From the NCBI RefSeq assembly GCF_900604315.1, contig NZ_LR026979.1:1-64000 (forward strand): DNA of 64,000 bases. Direction: 5' to 3'. The notes beneath the pieces were generated by a model that was given only the letters and a program-made list of their open reading frames with translations, had not been told where the DNA came from and searched no databases. The DNA comes from [Erwinia] mediterraneensis (GTDB lineage: Bacteria; Pseudomonadota; Gammaproteobacteria; Enterobacterales; Enterobacteriaceae). Positions within the stretch are counted from its first letter, which is position 1. The number at the start of each line of letters is the position of its first letter. Shown here piece after piece: positions 1 through 8,635 of the stretch. The position numbers and the translations under genes were made by a program.

Positions 1-3
1 AAC

Positions 4-21
4 CTACCAACTAATAGGTAG
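4..21. promoter_or_regulatory. Candidate operator upstream of the DUF5666-like gene
   Basis: Inverted repeat CTACC / GGTAG separated by 8 bp. Its right part, ACTAATAGGTAG, recurs with one change as ACTAATAGATAG at 33165-33176 ahead of the MBL-fold gene. A looser relative lies at 3472-3487 ahead of the epoxide hydrolase. The protein that binds is unknown, and a 12-mer match of this kind could arise by chance. Confidence 0.3.
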
Positions 22-168
22 ATATGCCAGGATACAAAAACGTGCTGAAAAGATGAGCTGTTTTTCAGCCATAGCGAGATTGAGCCTGGGGTTTTCCGGG
101 GCAGCACTGTCCGGAAACCTCACTGACCCCCTGTAACCCCGCCGTAAGGCGATAAAGAGGAAGTTGCT

Positions 169-804
169 ATGTCTATGTTATCCCGTTCCCGTCTGCTTTC
201 CTGCGCTCTGACCGGTTCGTTACTGCTGGCCGGAAGCCTGAATTATGCGCTTGCTGATGATGCCATGTCACAAAGAGTGCAGGTGCGCGGCACCGTTGAT
301 TCTCTCAATGGCGATCAACTTACCGTTCAGTCGCGCGAGGGCAATAAGGTCAGGATTCAAATGAAACAAGGATCGATGGTTTCTGGCGTCGCGAAAGCCA
401 GCTTTAACGATATCAAACAGGGAGATTATGTGGGTATCGCTTCTCTGCCCAAATCAGGTGGAGGTGACGGCGCGCTGGAAGTGCTGATCTTTCCTGCCCA
501 GCTCAAAGGAGCCAACGAAGGCAGCTTTGGCTGGGATCTGAAACCTGGCAGTTCCATGACCAACGCGACAGTTGCCAATACCGTGAAGTCGGTGAATAAC
601 CGCATGGTTACCGTTACGTACCATGGCCACGAGAAGAAAATCGCTGTTCCTGAAGGCACCCCAGTAGTGACACTGTCACCGGCCACCATGGACGATGTTA
701 AACCGGGCGCTACCGTCTTTGTTCCGGCCCAAAAAGGCGAAGGAGATACGCTGATGGCCAATACGCTGATTGTCGGCAAAAACGGCGTGGTTCCGCCGAT
801 GTAA
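169..804 (+). CDS. Secreted DUF5666-like protein
   Basis: A 211-aa exported protein of unknown function. Residues 1-29 form a signal peptide: a basic start, a hydrophobic stretch, then an Ala-Leu-Ala site before DDAM. The mature part has two related beta-rich halves, about residues 36-95 and 135-205, each starting with a V-x-G-T-V or V-x-N-T-V turn. That layout resembles DUF5666/OB-like domains. No catalytic motif is visible. The start has an AGAGGAAG ribosome site; a second ATG two codons on could also serve. The gene lies 45 bp before the cytochrome b gene and probably shares its transcript, which suggests a periplasmic accessory role for the molybdoenzyme. That role is inferred. Confidence 0.75.
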   Translation: MSMLSRSRLLSCALTGSLLLAGSLNYALADDAMSQRVQVRGTVDSLNGDQLTVQSREGNKVRIQMKQGSMVSGVAKASFNDIKQGDYVGIASLPKSGGGDGALEVLIFPAQLKGANEGSFGWDLKPGSSMTNATVANTVKSVNNRMVTVTYHGHEKKIAVPEGTPVVTLSPATMDDVKPGATVFVPAQKGEGDTLMANTLIVGKNGVVPPM

Positions 805-849
805 TCCGGTGCCAGCCGGTCTCGCTTCCGGCTGGCCATGGAGGTCACG

Positions 850-1686
850 ATGAAAAATCGCCAAAAGCCTGAACGCCAGCTGATCTATCGCCACTCGCTG
901 GTGGTGCGGCTGACGCACTGGATTAACGTGCTTTGTCTCTCCTTCCTGCTGATGAGTGGCTTACAGATTTTCAATGCGCACCCCCGCCTCTACTGGGGAG
1001 AGTATGGGGCTGACACGGATCGGCCAGTGATAGTGATTGGCAGTGAGCAGCAGCATCAGGACCTGCGCGGCTATGTGCAGGTTGGGCCGCTACGTCTCGC
1101 GACCACCGGCGTGCTGGGGGCTTCAAAAGAGGAGGGCGAAATGCGCGCACGCGCTTTTCCCGCCTGGCTGACCCTGCCTTCCTGGCAGGATCTGGGGGCG
1201 GGTCGCCACTGGCATTTCTTCTTTGCCTGGCTGCTGGTGCTGAATGGGCTGATTTATTTGCTGCATGGCGTCTGGCGCGGCCATTTCCGTCGCGATCTGC
1301 TGCCTGAGCGTCGTCAGCTCAGGCTGCGTCATTTATGGCAGGAGATCATTAATCACGCCCGCCTGCGTTTCGCCAGGGGGGAAGAAGTTCGCCACTACAA
1401 TGCCCTGCAGAAAATCACCTATCTGCTGGTGATCTTTATTCTGCTACCGCTGATGGTGCTGACCGGGCTGACCATGTCGCCAGCCCTCGACGCGGCCTTT
1501 CCCTTGCTGCCCGATCTGTTTGGAGGGCGCCCTTCGGCACGCACGCTGCATTTTATTGTCGCCAGCCTGCTGGTGCTGTTCGTACTGGTACATCTGGCGA
1601 TGGTTCTGGCTTCCGGCGTCTGGAATAACCTGCAAGCCATGATCAGCGGTCGCTACGCCATCGAAGAGGAAGGAGATAAGCGATGA
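850..1686 (+). CDS. Cytochrome b561-type membrane subunit
   Basis: A 278-aa integral membrane protein that should carry two haems b and pass electrons between the quinone pool and a periplasmic partner. Histidines lie in membrane segments or at their edges: RHSLVVRLTHW near the N-terminus, HWHFFFAW mid-protein, and HFIVASLL and LVHLAM near the C-terminus. About four hydrophobic segments are seen. The start at 850 is preferred over the in-frame ATG at 838 because GGAGG at 840-844 sits 5 bp ahead of it. Its stop overlaps the start of the molybdoenzyme gene (ATGA), so the two are translationally coupled and very likely form one complex, as in other sulfite-oxidase-fold/cytochrome b pairs. Confidence 0.85.
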   Translation: MKNRQKPERQLIYRHSLVVRLTHWINVLCLSFLLMSGLQIFNAHPRLYWGEYGADTDRPVIVIGSEQQHQDLRGYVQVGPLRLATTGVLGASKEEGEMRARAFPAWLTLPSWQDLGAGRHWHFFFAWLLVLNGLIYLLHGVWRGHFRRDLLPERRQLRLRHLWQEIINHARLRFARGEEVRHYNALQKITYLLVIFILLPLMVLTGLTMSPALDAAFPLLPDLFGGRPSARTLHFIVASLLVLFVLVHLAMVLASGVWNNLQAMISGRYAIEEEGDKR

Positions 1687-2459
1687 AATATGCCCTCTCA
1701 CGCCGTCGCCTGCTGGCAGGCCTGCTGGCCGGAACCGGCGCGTCGCTGCTTTCAGGATGCGATCAGCTGACGCAAAACGAGAGCGTCACGACATGGCTGG
1801 ATCAGACGGAAAAGCTGACACTGCTTAGCCAGCGCTGGCTATCAGGGCGGCACGCTATGGCTCGCGAATACAGCGAAGCCGACTTATCACCCGTTTTTCG
1901 TGCCAATGGCACCGTTATGCCCGATTCCGCAGAGTACGCGCGACTGCTGGCAGGAGGATTCAGTGACTGGCGCCTGCGGGTAGAAGGACTGGTACAACGT
2001 CCGCTCAGCCTGTCGCTTACCGATCTCAAAGGCTTCCCCGCCCGAACGCAAATTACCCGCCATGATTGTGTGGAGGGCTGGAGCGCGATTGGCAAATGGC
2101 AAGGGGTGCCGCTGGGCCTGGTGCTTGATGCTGCAGGGCTGAAACCCGGCGCGCGCTTTGTGGTTTTTCACTGTGCCGATGAACTGGAGCAGACCCTGGA
2201 TGGCAGCGGACGCTACTACGAAAGCATCGATCTGAATGATGCGTACCACCCACAAACCCTGCTGGCTTATGGCATGAACGGCCGGGATCTCCCGGTGGCG
2301 CACGGCGCGCCGCTCCGGCTGCGGGTTGAAAGACAGCTGGGTTATAAGCATGCCAAATATCTGATGCAGATTAAGGTGGTGAGTAGTTTTGACGATCTCT
2401 GGGGCGGCAAAGGCGGCTACTGGGAAGATCGTGGCTATGAGTGGTATGGCGGTATCTGA
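1683..2459 (+). CDS. TAT-exported molybdopterin oxidoreductase (sulfite oxidase fold)
   Basis: A 258-aa protein of the oxidoreductase molybdopterin-binding family (sulfite oxidase/MsrP-type fold). The N-terminus has a twin-arginine signal (SRRRLL, residues 6-11) followed by a hydrophobic stretch and LLSGC, so Cys26 may be lipidated after export. Cys129 in HDCVEGWS is the expected molybdenum ligand. The segment GYKHAKYL near residue 220 is the usual C-terminal signature. It overlaps the cytochrome b gene by 4 bp, so its electrons should pass to or from that subunit. The substrate is not visible. It is shorter than msrP and has the lipobox that MsrP lacks, so I do not name it msrP. Confidence 0.85.
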   Translation: MKYALSRRRLLAGLLAGTGASLLSGCDQLTQNESVTTWLDQTEKLTLLSQRWLSGRHAMAREYSEADLSPVFRANGTVMPDSAEYARLLAGGFSDWRLRVEGLVQRPLSLSLTDLKGFPARTQITRHDCVEGWSAIGKWQGVPLGLVLDAAGLKPGARFVVFHCADELEQTLDGSGRYYESIDLNDAYHPQTLLAYGMNGRDLPVAHGAPLRLRVERQLGYKHAKYLMQIKVVSSFDDLWGGKGGYWEDRGYEWYGGI

Positions 2460-2553
2460 CTACGCTTTATCTGTGAATTCAGGTAAGCCCACAGATAAAG
2501 TGAAGAGGACTTCACCACTATTTTTTGTAACCCTGTACCTGTGGAGTAAACAC

Positions 2554-3090
2554 ATGAATACAACGACCTCACCCGATCTGGAAACCCGGCTACGCATCAT
2601 TGAAGACAAGCTGGCTATTTATGAACTGATTGCCGCCCATCCTCCCAGTGCTGACAGCGGACATGACGACTATACCTTGTCCGTTTACCAGGAAAATGGC
2701 ATTTTTGATCGCGGTCCGACACTGGATGGCGCACAGGGCGCACAGGCCATCGCCGCATTTATCAAAAGACCGGAGCACGATGAAGCGATTCGCGGCGGTC
2801 CCGCGCATTTTACCGGATTGCCGCTGGTGAATCTGCGCGGGGATAGCGCCGTGGTCACCTCCTATCTGATGATTGTTCATCTGGATCATCAGGGAGAGCC
2901 GCGCGATCTGCCTAACCATGGCATCTCAACCGGTTATCGCATTCACCGCACCGTGGTGAATCGCTGGGAACTTGAACGACACCAGGGACGCTGGAAAATT
3001 GTAAAACGCACCCTGTTGCCGGTAGATGGTTCAGTGCACCATCAGAACCTGCTGCGTTCGGGGCTGAACGCGCTGTTTTTTCCTGACTGA
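2554..3090 (+). CDS. NTF2-like (SnoaL-type) protein
   Basis: A 178-aa protein with the NTF2/SnoaL cone fold. It begins with a helix (LETRLRIIEDKLAIYELI) and has the beta-rich core and final W-KIVKRTL strand typical of SnoaL_4 members, which include dehydratases, isomerases and ring-hydroxylating subunits. The start at 2554 is chosen because TGGAG lies just upstream; the frame is open further back, but that part overlaps the molybdoenzyme gene and looks non-coding. Its own substrate is unknown. Its neighbours (epoxide hydrolase, SDR) suggest a role in small-molecule conversion, which is inference. Confidence 0.7.
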   Translation: MNTTTSPDLETRLRIIEDKLAIYELIAAHPPSADSGHDDYTLSVYQENGIFDRGPTLDGAQGAQAIAAFIKRPEHDEAIRGGPAHFTGLPLVNLRGDSAVVTSYLMIVHLDHQGEPRDLPNHGISTGYRIHRTVVNRWELERHQGRWKIVKRTLLPVDGSVHHQNLLRSGLNALFFPD

Positions 3091-3649
3091 CAGGCAGGCT
3101 GATGCGTACCACCCCTGCAGACGCAGATCCCCGTCTGGTCAGACGCAGGATTTTCGCTGCGGGAGGCGCTGATCAGCATCATCACCACTTTATCGACGAG
3201 CAAGGGGGCAGTCTGATTAAGCTCAGCATCTCTGAAGATTTTTTCTGCTATCCGCAGGGCAAAACGGCGTACAGCGTCGTTTTCGCCCGTGAGTGCAGAC
3301 TGAACGCCAGGCACCGGCTGTACGTAACCAACAAGTTTAATTACCGTCATGCCGCCTTCCTCTGTCTGCCCGGCTTGCCAGCACGCGGCATCCACCATGC
3401 ATGTCTGACAAGCAATACTGAGTGATAGCTGTTGACAACAGGTGTCACAGCATTTATTGAACTGCAATCAACCTACCAGTAGATAGGATTATTGTCAAAT
3501 AAACAACACGCTTGTCCGGAAAAGCGTGGGTCTTTGTAGCGGGTACTGCCGTGCGGTCCCGACAAAGGTGCAAGCGCGGAGAATGCTGTACCGCGCCTTG
3601 CGTTGCAGGTACCGGTTGTTTTCCGGCACCATCTGTATGGGGGAAGATA
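3091..3649. other. Gene-poor spacer with an operator-like dyad
   Basis: No gene can be supported here. Two overlapping ORFs, 107 aa forward (3102-3425) and 141 aa reverse (3042-3467), lie back to back without good ribosome sites and without a recognised family. Part of the reverse one has a helical look and may be debris of an older gene. The dyad at 3472-3487 is described separately. Confidence 0.5.
3472..3487. promoter_or_regulatory. Operator-like dyad before the epoxide hydrolase
   Basis: CCTACCAGTAGATAGG is an imperfect palindrome with CCTA/TAGG ends. It lies about 160 bp ahead of the epoxide hydrolase start and resembles the sites at 4-21 and 33165-33176. A TetR-type or similar dimer could bind it; none has been shown. 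Confidence 0.3.
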
Positions 3650-4807
3650 ATGACCATCGCGCGTTTTACAATTGATATTCCACAAGCCCGGCTTGACGAT
3701 CTTCATCGCCGACTGGAAAACATTCGCTGGCCCGCTGAGCCAGGCGGGACGAACTGGAACAAAGGGGTGCCAGCGGATTTTCTGCAACCGCTCATTGCAT
3801 ACTGGCAGAAAGAGTATGACTGGCGTACACAGGAAACTGCACTCAACCAGTTTGACCACTATCGCAGCGAGATCGATGGATATCATATCCATTTTATTCA
3901 TATGCGCGGCCAGGGCCCCTCTCCTCTGCCGCTGATTCTCACCCATGGCTGGCCCGACTCTTTTCTGCGTTACCTGAAAGTGATCCCTTACCTGACCGAT
4001 CCCGCCCGCTTTGGTGGCGATCCTGCTGACGCCTTCGATGTAATCATTCCCTCTGTTCCGGGATTTGGCTTCTCGTCAGCGCCTCAGACGGCGGGACTTA
4101 ACAACGCCCGGGTCGCCAGGCTGTGGTTCGAACTGATGCATCACACTCTGGGCTATACCCGTTTCGCCGCCGCAGGCGGAGATTTAGGTTCAGGCATTAC
4201 CCGCTTTCTGGCCGCGCTGTATCCGCAACAGGTTGCGGCAATACATCTTACCGACGTGGGTATTCTGCGGGACCTGATGATGCACAGCCAGCCAGAAGCG
4301 CTGACAGAAGAAGAACGGCTGTATCGCCAGACGGCGGCCCGCTGGATCAATGAGGAAGGCGGCTACATGGCGATTCAGGCAACAAAGCCGCACACCCTCG
4401 CGTGGGGGCTAAATGACTCCCCGGTCGGACTGGCTGCATGGATCGGTGAAAAATTCCGGGCATGGAGCGACTGTGGCGGGGATTTATTCAGCCGTTTCAG
4501 TCGGGATGAGGTGCTGACCAACATTATGCTGTACTGGCTGACAGAATCGGCAGACAGCGCTGCCAGCATTTATTATGAAAATACTCACTCCCTTCCTCAG
4601 CTGCCCAAAATCAAGGTACCAACGGGTGTGGCCTGTTTCCCTGCGGATATTCTGTTACCTCCACGCAGCTGGGCAGAAAAAAATTACCCCATCAGCCACT
4701 GGCGTGAAATGCCCGCTGGCGGCCATTTTACGGCGATGGAAGAGCCCGAACATTATGCTGCAGATATTCGGGCCTTCTTCCGCTCTTACCGGCACGCAGA
4801 ACAGTAA
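3650..4807 (+). CDS. Epoxide hydrolase (microsomal type, alpha/beta hydrolase)
   Basis: A 385-aa enzyme predicted to hydrolyse epoxides to diols. Residues 1-110 form the EHN N-terminal domain typical of this family (DLHRRLENIRWP, then Y-W...YDWR). The alpha/beta hydrolase core has the oxyanion motif HGWPDS, the nucleophile elbow GGDLGSG with Asp as the attacking residue, and a C-terminal GGHF that supplies the catalytic His. The start at 3650 follows GGGGGAAG; a longer frame from 3512 lacks a ribosome site and adds a low-quality N-terminus. The next gene is convergent (SDR), so this is transcribed alone. Confidence 0.85.
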   Translation: MTIARFTIDIPQARLDDLHRRLENIRWPAEPGGTNWNKGVPADFLQPLIAYWQKEYDWRTQETALNQFDHYRSEIDGYHIHFIHMRGQGPSPLPLILTHGWPDSFLRYLKVIPYLTDPARFGGDPADAFDVIIPSVPGFGFSSAPQTAGLNNARVARLWFELMHHTLGYTRFAAAGGDLGSGITRFLAALYPQQVAAIHLTDVGILRDLMMHSQPEALTEEERLYRQTAARWINEEGGYMAIQATKPHTLAWGLNDSPVGLAAWIGEKFRAWSDCGGDLFSRFSRDEVLTNIMLYWLTESADSAASIYYENTHSLPQLPKIKVPTGVACFPADILLPPRSWAEKNYPISHWREMPAGGHFTAMEEPEHYAADIRAFFRSYRHAEQ

Positions 4808-4846
4808 AGAACTGGCCCCTCACGCCACCACGCGAGGGGCCGCTCA

Positions 4847-5587
4847 TCAGGCGTTAAAACCGCCATCGGCAGTGATCATCGAGCCGGTCATAAAGCTGGC
4901 TGCCGGGCTGGCAAGGAATGCCACGATGGCGCCCATTTCTTCTGTCGTGCCATAACGACCCAGCGCCGTCAGCTGGCGAATGCTGTCTGCAAATTCGCCA
5001 CTGTCCGGGTTCATATCCGTATCAACCGGGCCTGGCTGCAGCAGGTTAACGGTAATATCCCGAGACCCCAGATCGCGCGCCAGTCCGCGAGTAAAAGAGA
5101 GCAGCGCCGATTTGGTTAACGCATACATTGTCAGCCCGGCCAACGGAACACGCTCAGCGGTATTCGAACCAGTCGTAATAATGCGCCCCCCTTTCCCAAG
5201 ATGGGGAATGGCCGCCTGCGAGGTCAGTATCACCCCCCGGATATTAACATTCAGCAGCGCATCGATATCCGCAAGACTCATTTCCCCGAAGTTGCCCTGC
5301 CGGGCGATCCCCGCATTGTTCACCAGAATGTCCAGCCCCCCGAGCTGACTCACCGCTTTTTCAACGGCATCTTTTACCGCTGCCGCATCAGCGCTGTCCG
5401 CCTGGATAGCAAAACCACGCTGGCCTTTATTCTCGATCTCTCTGACCACTTCCGCTGCACGATCAGCGGAATGTTCATAAGTAATGGCAACGTCAGCCCC
5501 CTTTGCCGCCAGTGCCAGTGCGATACCGGCACCTATACCACGCGACGCGCCAGTGACCAGCGCACGTTTACCTTGCAGCTCACTCAT
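4847..5587 (-). CDS. SDR family oxidoreductase
   Basis: A 246-aa classical short-chain dehydrogenase. It has the Rossmann motif TGASRGIG (residues 13-20), the NNAG motif, and the catalytic Ser...Tyr-x-x-x-Lys set (GSNTAE... followed by YALTK). The ending TADGGFNA is usual for the FabG-like branch. It is divergent from a tetR gene, with a 24-bp dyad between them, which suggests local repression by that regulator. This is a common pair in enterobacteria for handling reactive aldehydes or ketones. The substrate cannot be read from sequence. Confidence 0.9.
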   Translation of the reverse strand: MSELQGKRALVTGASRGIGAGIALALAAKGADVAITYEHSADRAAEVVREIENKGQRGFAIQADSADAAAVKDAVEKAVSQLGGLDILVNNAGIARQGNFGEMSLADIDALLNVNIRGVILTSQAAIPHLGKGGRIITTGSNTAERVPLAGLTMYALTKSALLSFTRGLARDLGSRDITVNLLQPGPVDTDMNPDSGEFADSIRQLTALGRYGTTEEMGAIVAFLASPAASFMTGSMITADGGFNA

Positions 5588-5734
5588 TGTTCAACCCTCA
5601 TCTGTTTTGACCCGGCCATGGCCGTTTCAGCCCGTTCTGACGATCGGTTTGCCATGATGACGGTCTTTAGATAACCGCAGAAGCGTCGTTCACCGCAGCG
5701 CCAGCCACTTCACCAGCTCCGATACGCATAGGTA

Positions 5735-5758
5735 TTTCTGTGTCGATCGATACAAAAA
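5735..5758. promoter_or_regulatory. Dyad operator between SDR and tetR
   Basis: TTTCTGTGT and ATACAAAAA flank CGATCG. The two arms match at 7 of 9 positions and the centre is perfect. It lies 46 bp before the tetR start and about 150 bp before the SDR start, where an autoregulated TetR-type repressor would bind. Function is inferred. Confidence 0.5.
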
Positions 5759-5803
5759 CTAGAGAGCTTGCAGAGAAGAGTCAATGGGTTTATATAACGA
5801 TCC

Positions 5804-6457
5804 ATGCAGAATTCAGAAGATAAGGCACACGCCGTTAAAAACTCGCCCGCCCGTACACGTGGACGTCCCCGTGCATTTGACCGCGAAGCCGCACTGGCCA
5901 AAGCAACGCGTCTGTTCTGGCAAAAAGGGTACGAAGCCACCTCTGTTTCCGAACTGACTGAGGCGATGGGCATCAATTCACCCAGCCTTTATGCCGCGTT
6001 CGGTTCAAAAGAGGCGCTGTATGCTGAGGCGTTACGCTATTACTGCGAGAATTATGAGTCGCTGGTCTGGGCCAACTTCTTTGCGGCCCGCTCGGCACGC
6101 GAAGCCGTGCAGGCATTTCTGCTCGATTCCGCCCGCTCACTCACCGGCAACGCCGGCAACATCCCCTGCGGTTGTATGATCACGCTCTCCGCAGTGGGAA
6201 GTGAAGGGCATGTGGAACTGGGAGAAAATGTGCAGGCCATCCGGGCGGTGACTTTTGAGCGCATGAAAAGTTGCCTGCAGCAGGCTGTCGACAAAGGCGA
6301 GCTTCCGGCAGCGACCAATGTCTCTGCCCTGGCACGCTTTGTACAGAGCGTGCAGAATGGCATGTCGATTCTGGCGCGTGATGGCGTCAGCTATGATGAG
6401 CTGGAGGCGATGGTGCAGGTCACCATGGCGGGCTGGGATGCCAGAACGCGCGGTTAA
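5804..6457 (+). CDS. TetR/AcrR family transcriptional regulator
   Basis: A 217-aa repressor. After a short polar tail, GRPRAFDREAAL opens the DNA-binding domain, and SVSELTEAMGINSPSLYAAFGSKEALY is the helix-turn-helix (about residues 47-73). The C-terminal part fits the ligand-binding helical bundle, with a CGCMI segment often seen in the AcuR/YcdC-like branch. The ribosome site is weak. It is divergent from the SDR gene and probably controls it and itself through the dyad at 5735-5758. The ligand is unknown. Confidence 0.9.
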   Translation: MQNSEDKAHAVKNSPARTRGRPRAFDREAALAKATRLFWQKGYEATSVSELTEAMGINSPSLYAAFGSKEALYAEALRYYCENYESLVWANFFAARSAREAVQAFLLDSARSLTGNAGNIPCGCMITLSAVGSEGHVELGENVQAIRAVTFERMKSCLQQAVDKGELPAATNVSALARFVQSVQNGMSILARDGVSYDELEAMVQVTMAGWDARTRG

Positions 6458-6795
6458 ATATTGCCGGGTGTATGAGCTCTGCCAGCAATAACGCTCGCGC
6501 TCAATAAAGCTTCCAGCGATCCCGGCGGCATGCCTGTCGACGCCTGCGGATCTTCGCTGCCTGAGGCAATATCGCCATCAAGAGAGGCAAACACAGAAAC
6601 ATACTCTTTATCTGTCCCCGACTGCTGTAGCTGATGAGTAAGTTCATCGATTGTCAGATTGAGATGGCGAATTTTCCGGCCCACAGTGTGGCTTAATCGC
6701 GCTGCCACTTCACCATAGCTCAGGGCTTCAGGGCCGGTAAGAATGAAATCTTTATTCAGATGCTGCTCTGCCAGAGTGGTGAATGCGGATAGCAC
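6454..6795 (-). pseudogene. NmrA-like NAD(P)-binding protein, 3' fragment
   Basis: Encodes about 113 aa that fit only the C-terminal part of NmrA-like NAD(P)-binding proteins: a GPEALSYGEVAARLS segment followed by a helical tail. The N-terminal Rossmann fold (GATG motif) is missing. The break at 6795 falls exactly where a forward tetR fragment begins, so a deletion has probably removed the 5' ends of both genes and the promoter region between them. The nearest ATG gives an ORF, but a functional product is unlikely. Confidence 0.7.
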
Positions 6796-6796
6796 A

Positions 6797-7251
6797 GCGC
6801 GTGCTGGAAAAGTGGCGATCTATCGCAGGTGGCCTTCAAAGCTGGCATTTGCGGCGGAAGCGCTGGAAACCATGCCGCTCAGACTGACGGGTACCTCAGA
6901 CTAGGGTGCGTTGCCGGAAGATATACAGAGCTTTTTAATGATGCTGCGTCGTGTCCTTCGCCATCCTCTGGTAAAGCGCATACTGCCTGATCTCTTTGCC
7001 GAACAGGCCCGGGCGGGCGAAAGCGCTCCCCTGCTGTAACGCATGGCTTATGTGCGTCGGCAACAGGCGCTCGCCATACGGGATCGCGCTGTCGCCTGCG
7101 GGGAATTGCCAGCAAACAGGCATCGCGAACTGGCACTGGATATTATTCCCTCTGCCCTCTACTGGCGTACGGCGATACGAATAAGCCGCTGAGCAGAGAA
7201 GATATCGGCATTCAGGCACATGCTGTTGTTGCGGCATTAAAAACCCTTTGA
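6797..7251 (+). pseudogene. TetR family regulator remnant
   Basis: Reading forward from 6797 gives AGKVAIYRRWPSK, the end of a TetR recognition helix, then a typical TetR C-terminal domain (PEDIQSFLMMLRRVL, DLFAEQARAGESAP, RAVACGELP, ELALDII). The frame is broken by TAG at 6902-6904, by TAA near 7038 and by a frameshift near 7180, after which LSREDIGIQAHAVVAALKTL ends at TGA 7249-7251. The first half of the DNA-binding domain is gone. It was probably the divergent regulator of the NmrA-like gene whose fragment abuts it. Confidence 0.75.
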
Positions 7252-7362
7252 TTAGATGTTGTCTGCCAAAACACAACAGTTGCCGGACGCGCCTGTTGAT
7301 TCTGACAGGCGTTGTAAACTTCAGGCTGGTGATTTTTTTAACGAGTGATATCAGGAGTCAAA

Positions 7363-7668
7363 ATGCATTTCACAAAAATAGCGATCTTCTTTTGCGTCCT
7401 GGCTTTCAGCACAGCATCCGGGGCTGAGGTAAAAATTGTGCAAGGCGATGACGGCAATAAGCAGATGACTCTCTCTTTAACCGGCAGTGATGCTAAAAAA
7501 GCCTGGGATTTTTTGGCTGAATCACAAACCTACGAAGGATATGTGGTTTCATCTGGCGCAGCAGGCACATTATATCGTTCAAGCCCGGTAATAACCTGTA
7601 AGAAAAACCAGAACGACTACCGTTGTGAAGTAAAAGTCGGCATTAATGGTTTGCCGGTTAATCCCTGA
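7363..7668 (+). CDS. Small secreted protein of unknown function
   Basis: A 101-aa protein with a clear signal peptide (MHFTKIAIFFCVLAF... cleaved after ASGA, about residue 21). The mature part is about 80 residues with one possible disulfide pair (Cys in VITCKK and in YRCEV). I do not recognise the family. The start at 7363 follows GGAG at a good distance; the upstream ATG at 7345 lacks a ribosome site. It stands alone between the tetR remnant and cspA. Confidence 0.65.
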   Translation: MHFTKIAIFFCVLAFSTASGAEVKIVQGDDGNKQMTLSLTGSDAKKAWDFLAESQTYEGYVVSSGAAGTLYRSSPVITCKKNQNDYRCEVKVGINGLPVNP

Positions 7669-8147
7669 ATTAACAGTACGCCTCAGTGAACAATTTTCTC
7701 TCAGAATGCTGTTTTATAAAATAAAACCTGGCCTGACCCTCACAAATGTGAGTTATTTTGTTATATTAAACAACGGGTTATAATTTATTTATTTTTCAAG
7801 CGCATTTCAGCCACCATAGTTCTTCCCTTCTGCGCCATTACGGCTTCGTTTATCCATAACAGAAAAAGACGAACAACGTTCAACAGAAAAAAGCAGCCGC
7901 AGGCGCGGGCGGAAAATAATTTCATAAATAAAGGTTGCTATACTCACTGTGGTATGTCTTAATGTCGTCAGCGGTTTGAAAACAGACCTTATGAAAGCAA
8001 TTTTAGTAAAGCAGTCCTCAGTTCAAGGTTATCCCCAGATATTCTTCTTCGTGAGCTCCTCCTAAGTGCCGGGTAAGTTATCCTCTGTTCCACAGGCCTC
8101 CTTCGCCGCATTTAGTGGCTCATCAATTAAGAATTAAGGAAATATCT
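7669..8147. promoter_or_regulatory. Long leader of the cold-shock gene
   Basis: No ORF worth calling. A TATACT element at 7939-7944 is the best -10 candidate for the csp gene. It would give an untranslated leader of about 200 nt, as is usual for cspA-type mRNAs that fold differently at low temperature. The -35 is not clear. The AT-rich part at 7690-7800 holds nothing I can name. Confidence 0.4.
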
Positions 8148-8360
8148 ATGTCTGTTAAAATGACTGGTTTAGTAAAATGGTTTGACGCGGGTAAAGGTTT
8201 TGGTTTTATCACGCCTCAGGATGGCAGTAAGGACGTCTTCGTCCATTTCTCTGCGATTCAGAGCAGCGCTTATAAAACACTCGACGAAGGTCAGCACGTT
8301 GAGTTCACCATTGAAAATGGTGCGAAAGGCCCGGCAGCTGCTAACGTGACTGCACTGTAA
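8148..8360 (+). CDS. CspA family cold-shock protein
   Basis: A 70-aa single-stranded nucleic-acid-binding protein, the full usual length. The RNA-binding motifs KGFGFITP and DVFVHFS are intact, as is the aromatic surface Trp-Phe. It acts as an RNA chaperone, probably at low temperature. The start at 8148 follows AAGGA; an in-frame ATG at 8115 would add an unusual tail. A rho-independent terminator follows 80 bp downstream, so it is a single-gene unit. Which csp paralogue it is cannot be said. Confidence 0.95.
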   Translation: MSVKMTGLVKWFDAGKGFGFITPQDGSKDVFVHFSAIQSSAYKTLDEGQHVEFTIENGAKGPAAANVTAL

Positions 8361-8437
8361 TCCGCGATCGCTGCGCTGATGTTTACAATAGCGATGATGG
8401 CAAAAGCCTGAGCAGTTAAACAACAGCGATATCGCCC

Positions 8438-8464
8438 AAAACCCGCCCTGTGCGGGTTTTTGCT
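8438..8464 (+). terminator. Rho-independent terminator after csp
   Basis: CCCGC and GCGGG arms around a short CTGT loop, followed by TTTTTG. Confidence 0.85.
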
Positions 8465-8635
8465 TTTCTGCGTACATCACCACGTCATCGGACATTATCT
8501 GTCATCACCCTTCAGTAAAATCTGCTAATTTGCCATTTTGTGTGTCCGGCTTGAGTGAACGCTGGCTGGCATCCACACTTAGATGCTCTGTTTCAGCAAT
8601 CGCACCTCCACTTACAGAACAGGACATAATTCACC

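Noticed and set aside
3042..3467. Reverse 141-aa ORF before the epoxide hydrolase
   Set aside because: No ribosome site, no recognised family, and it overlaps the NTF2-like gene end and another open frame. It may contain gene debris but cannot be called.
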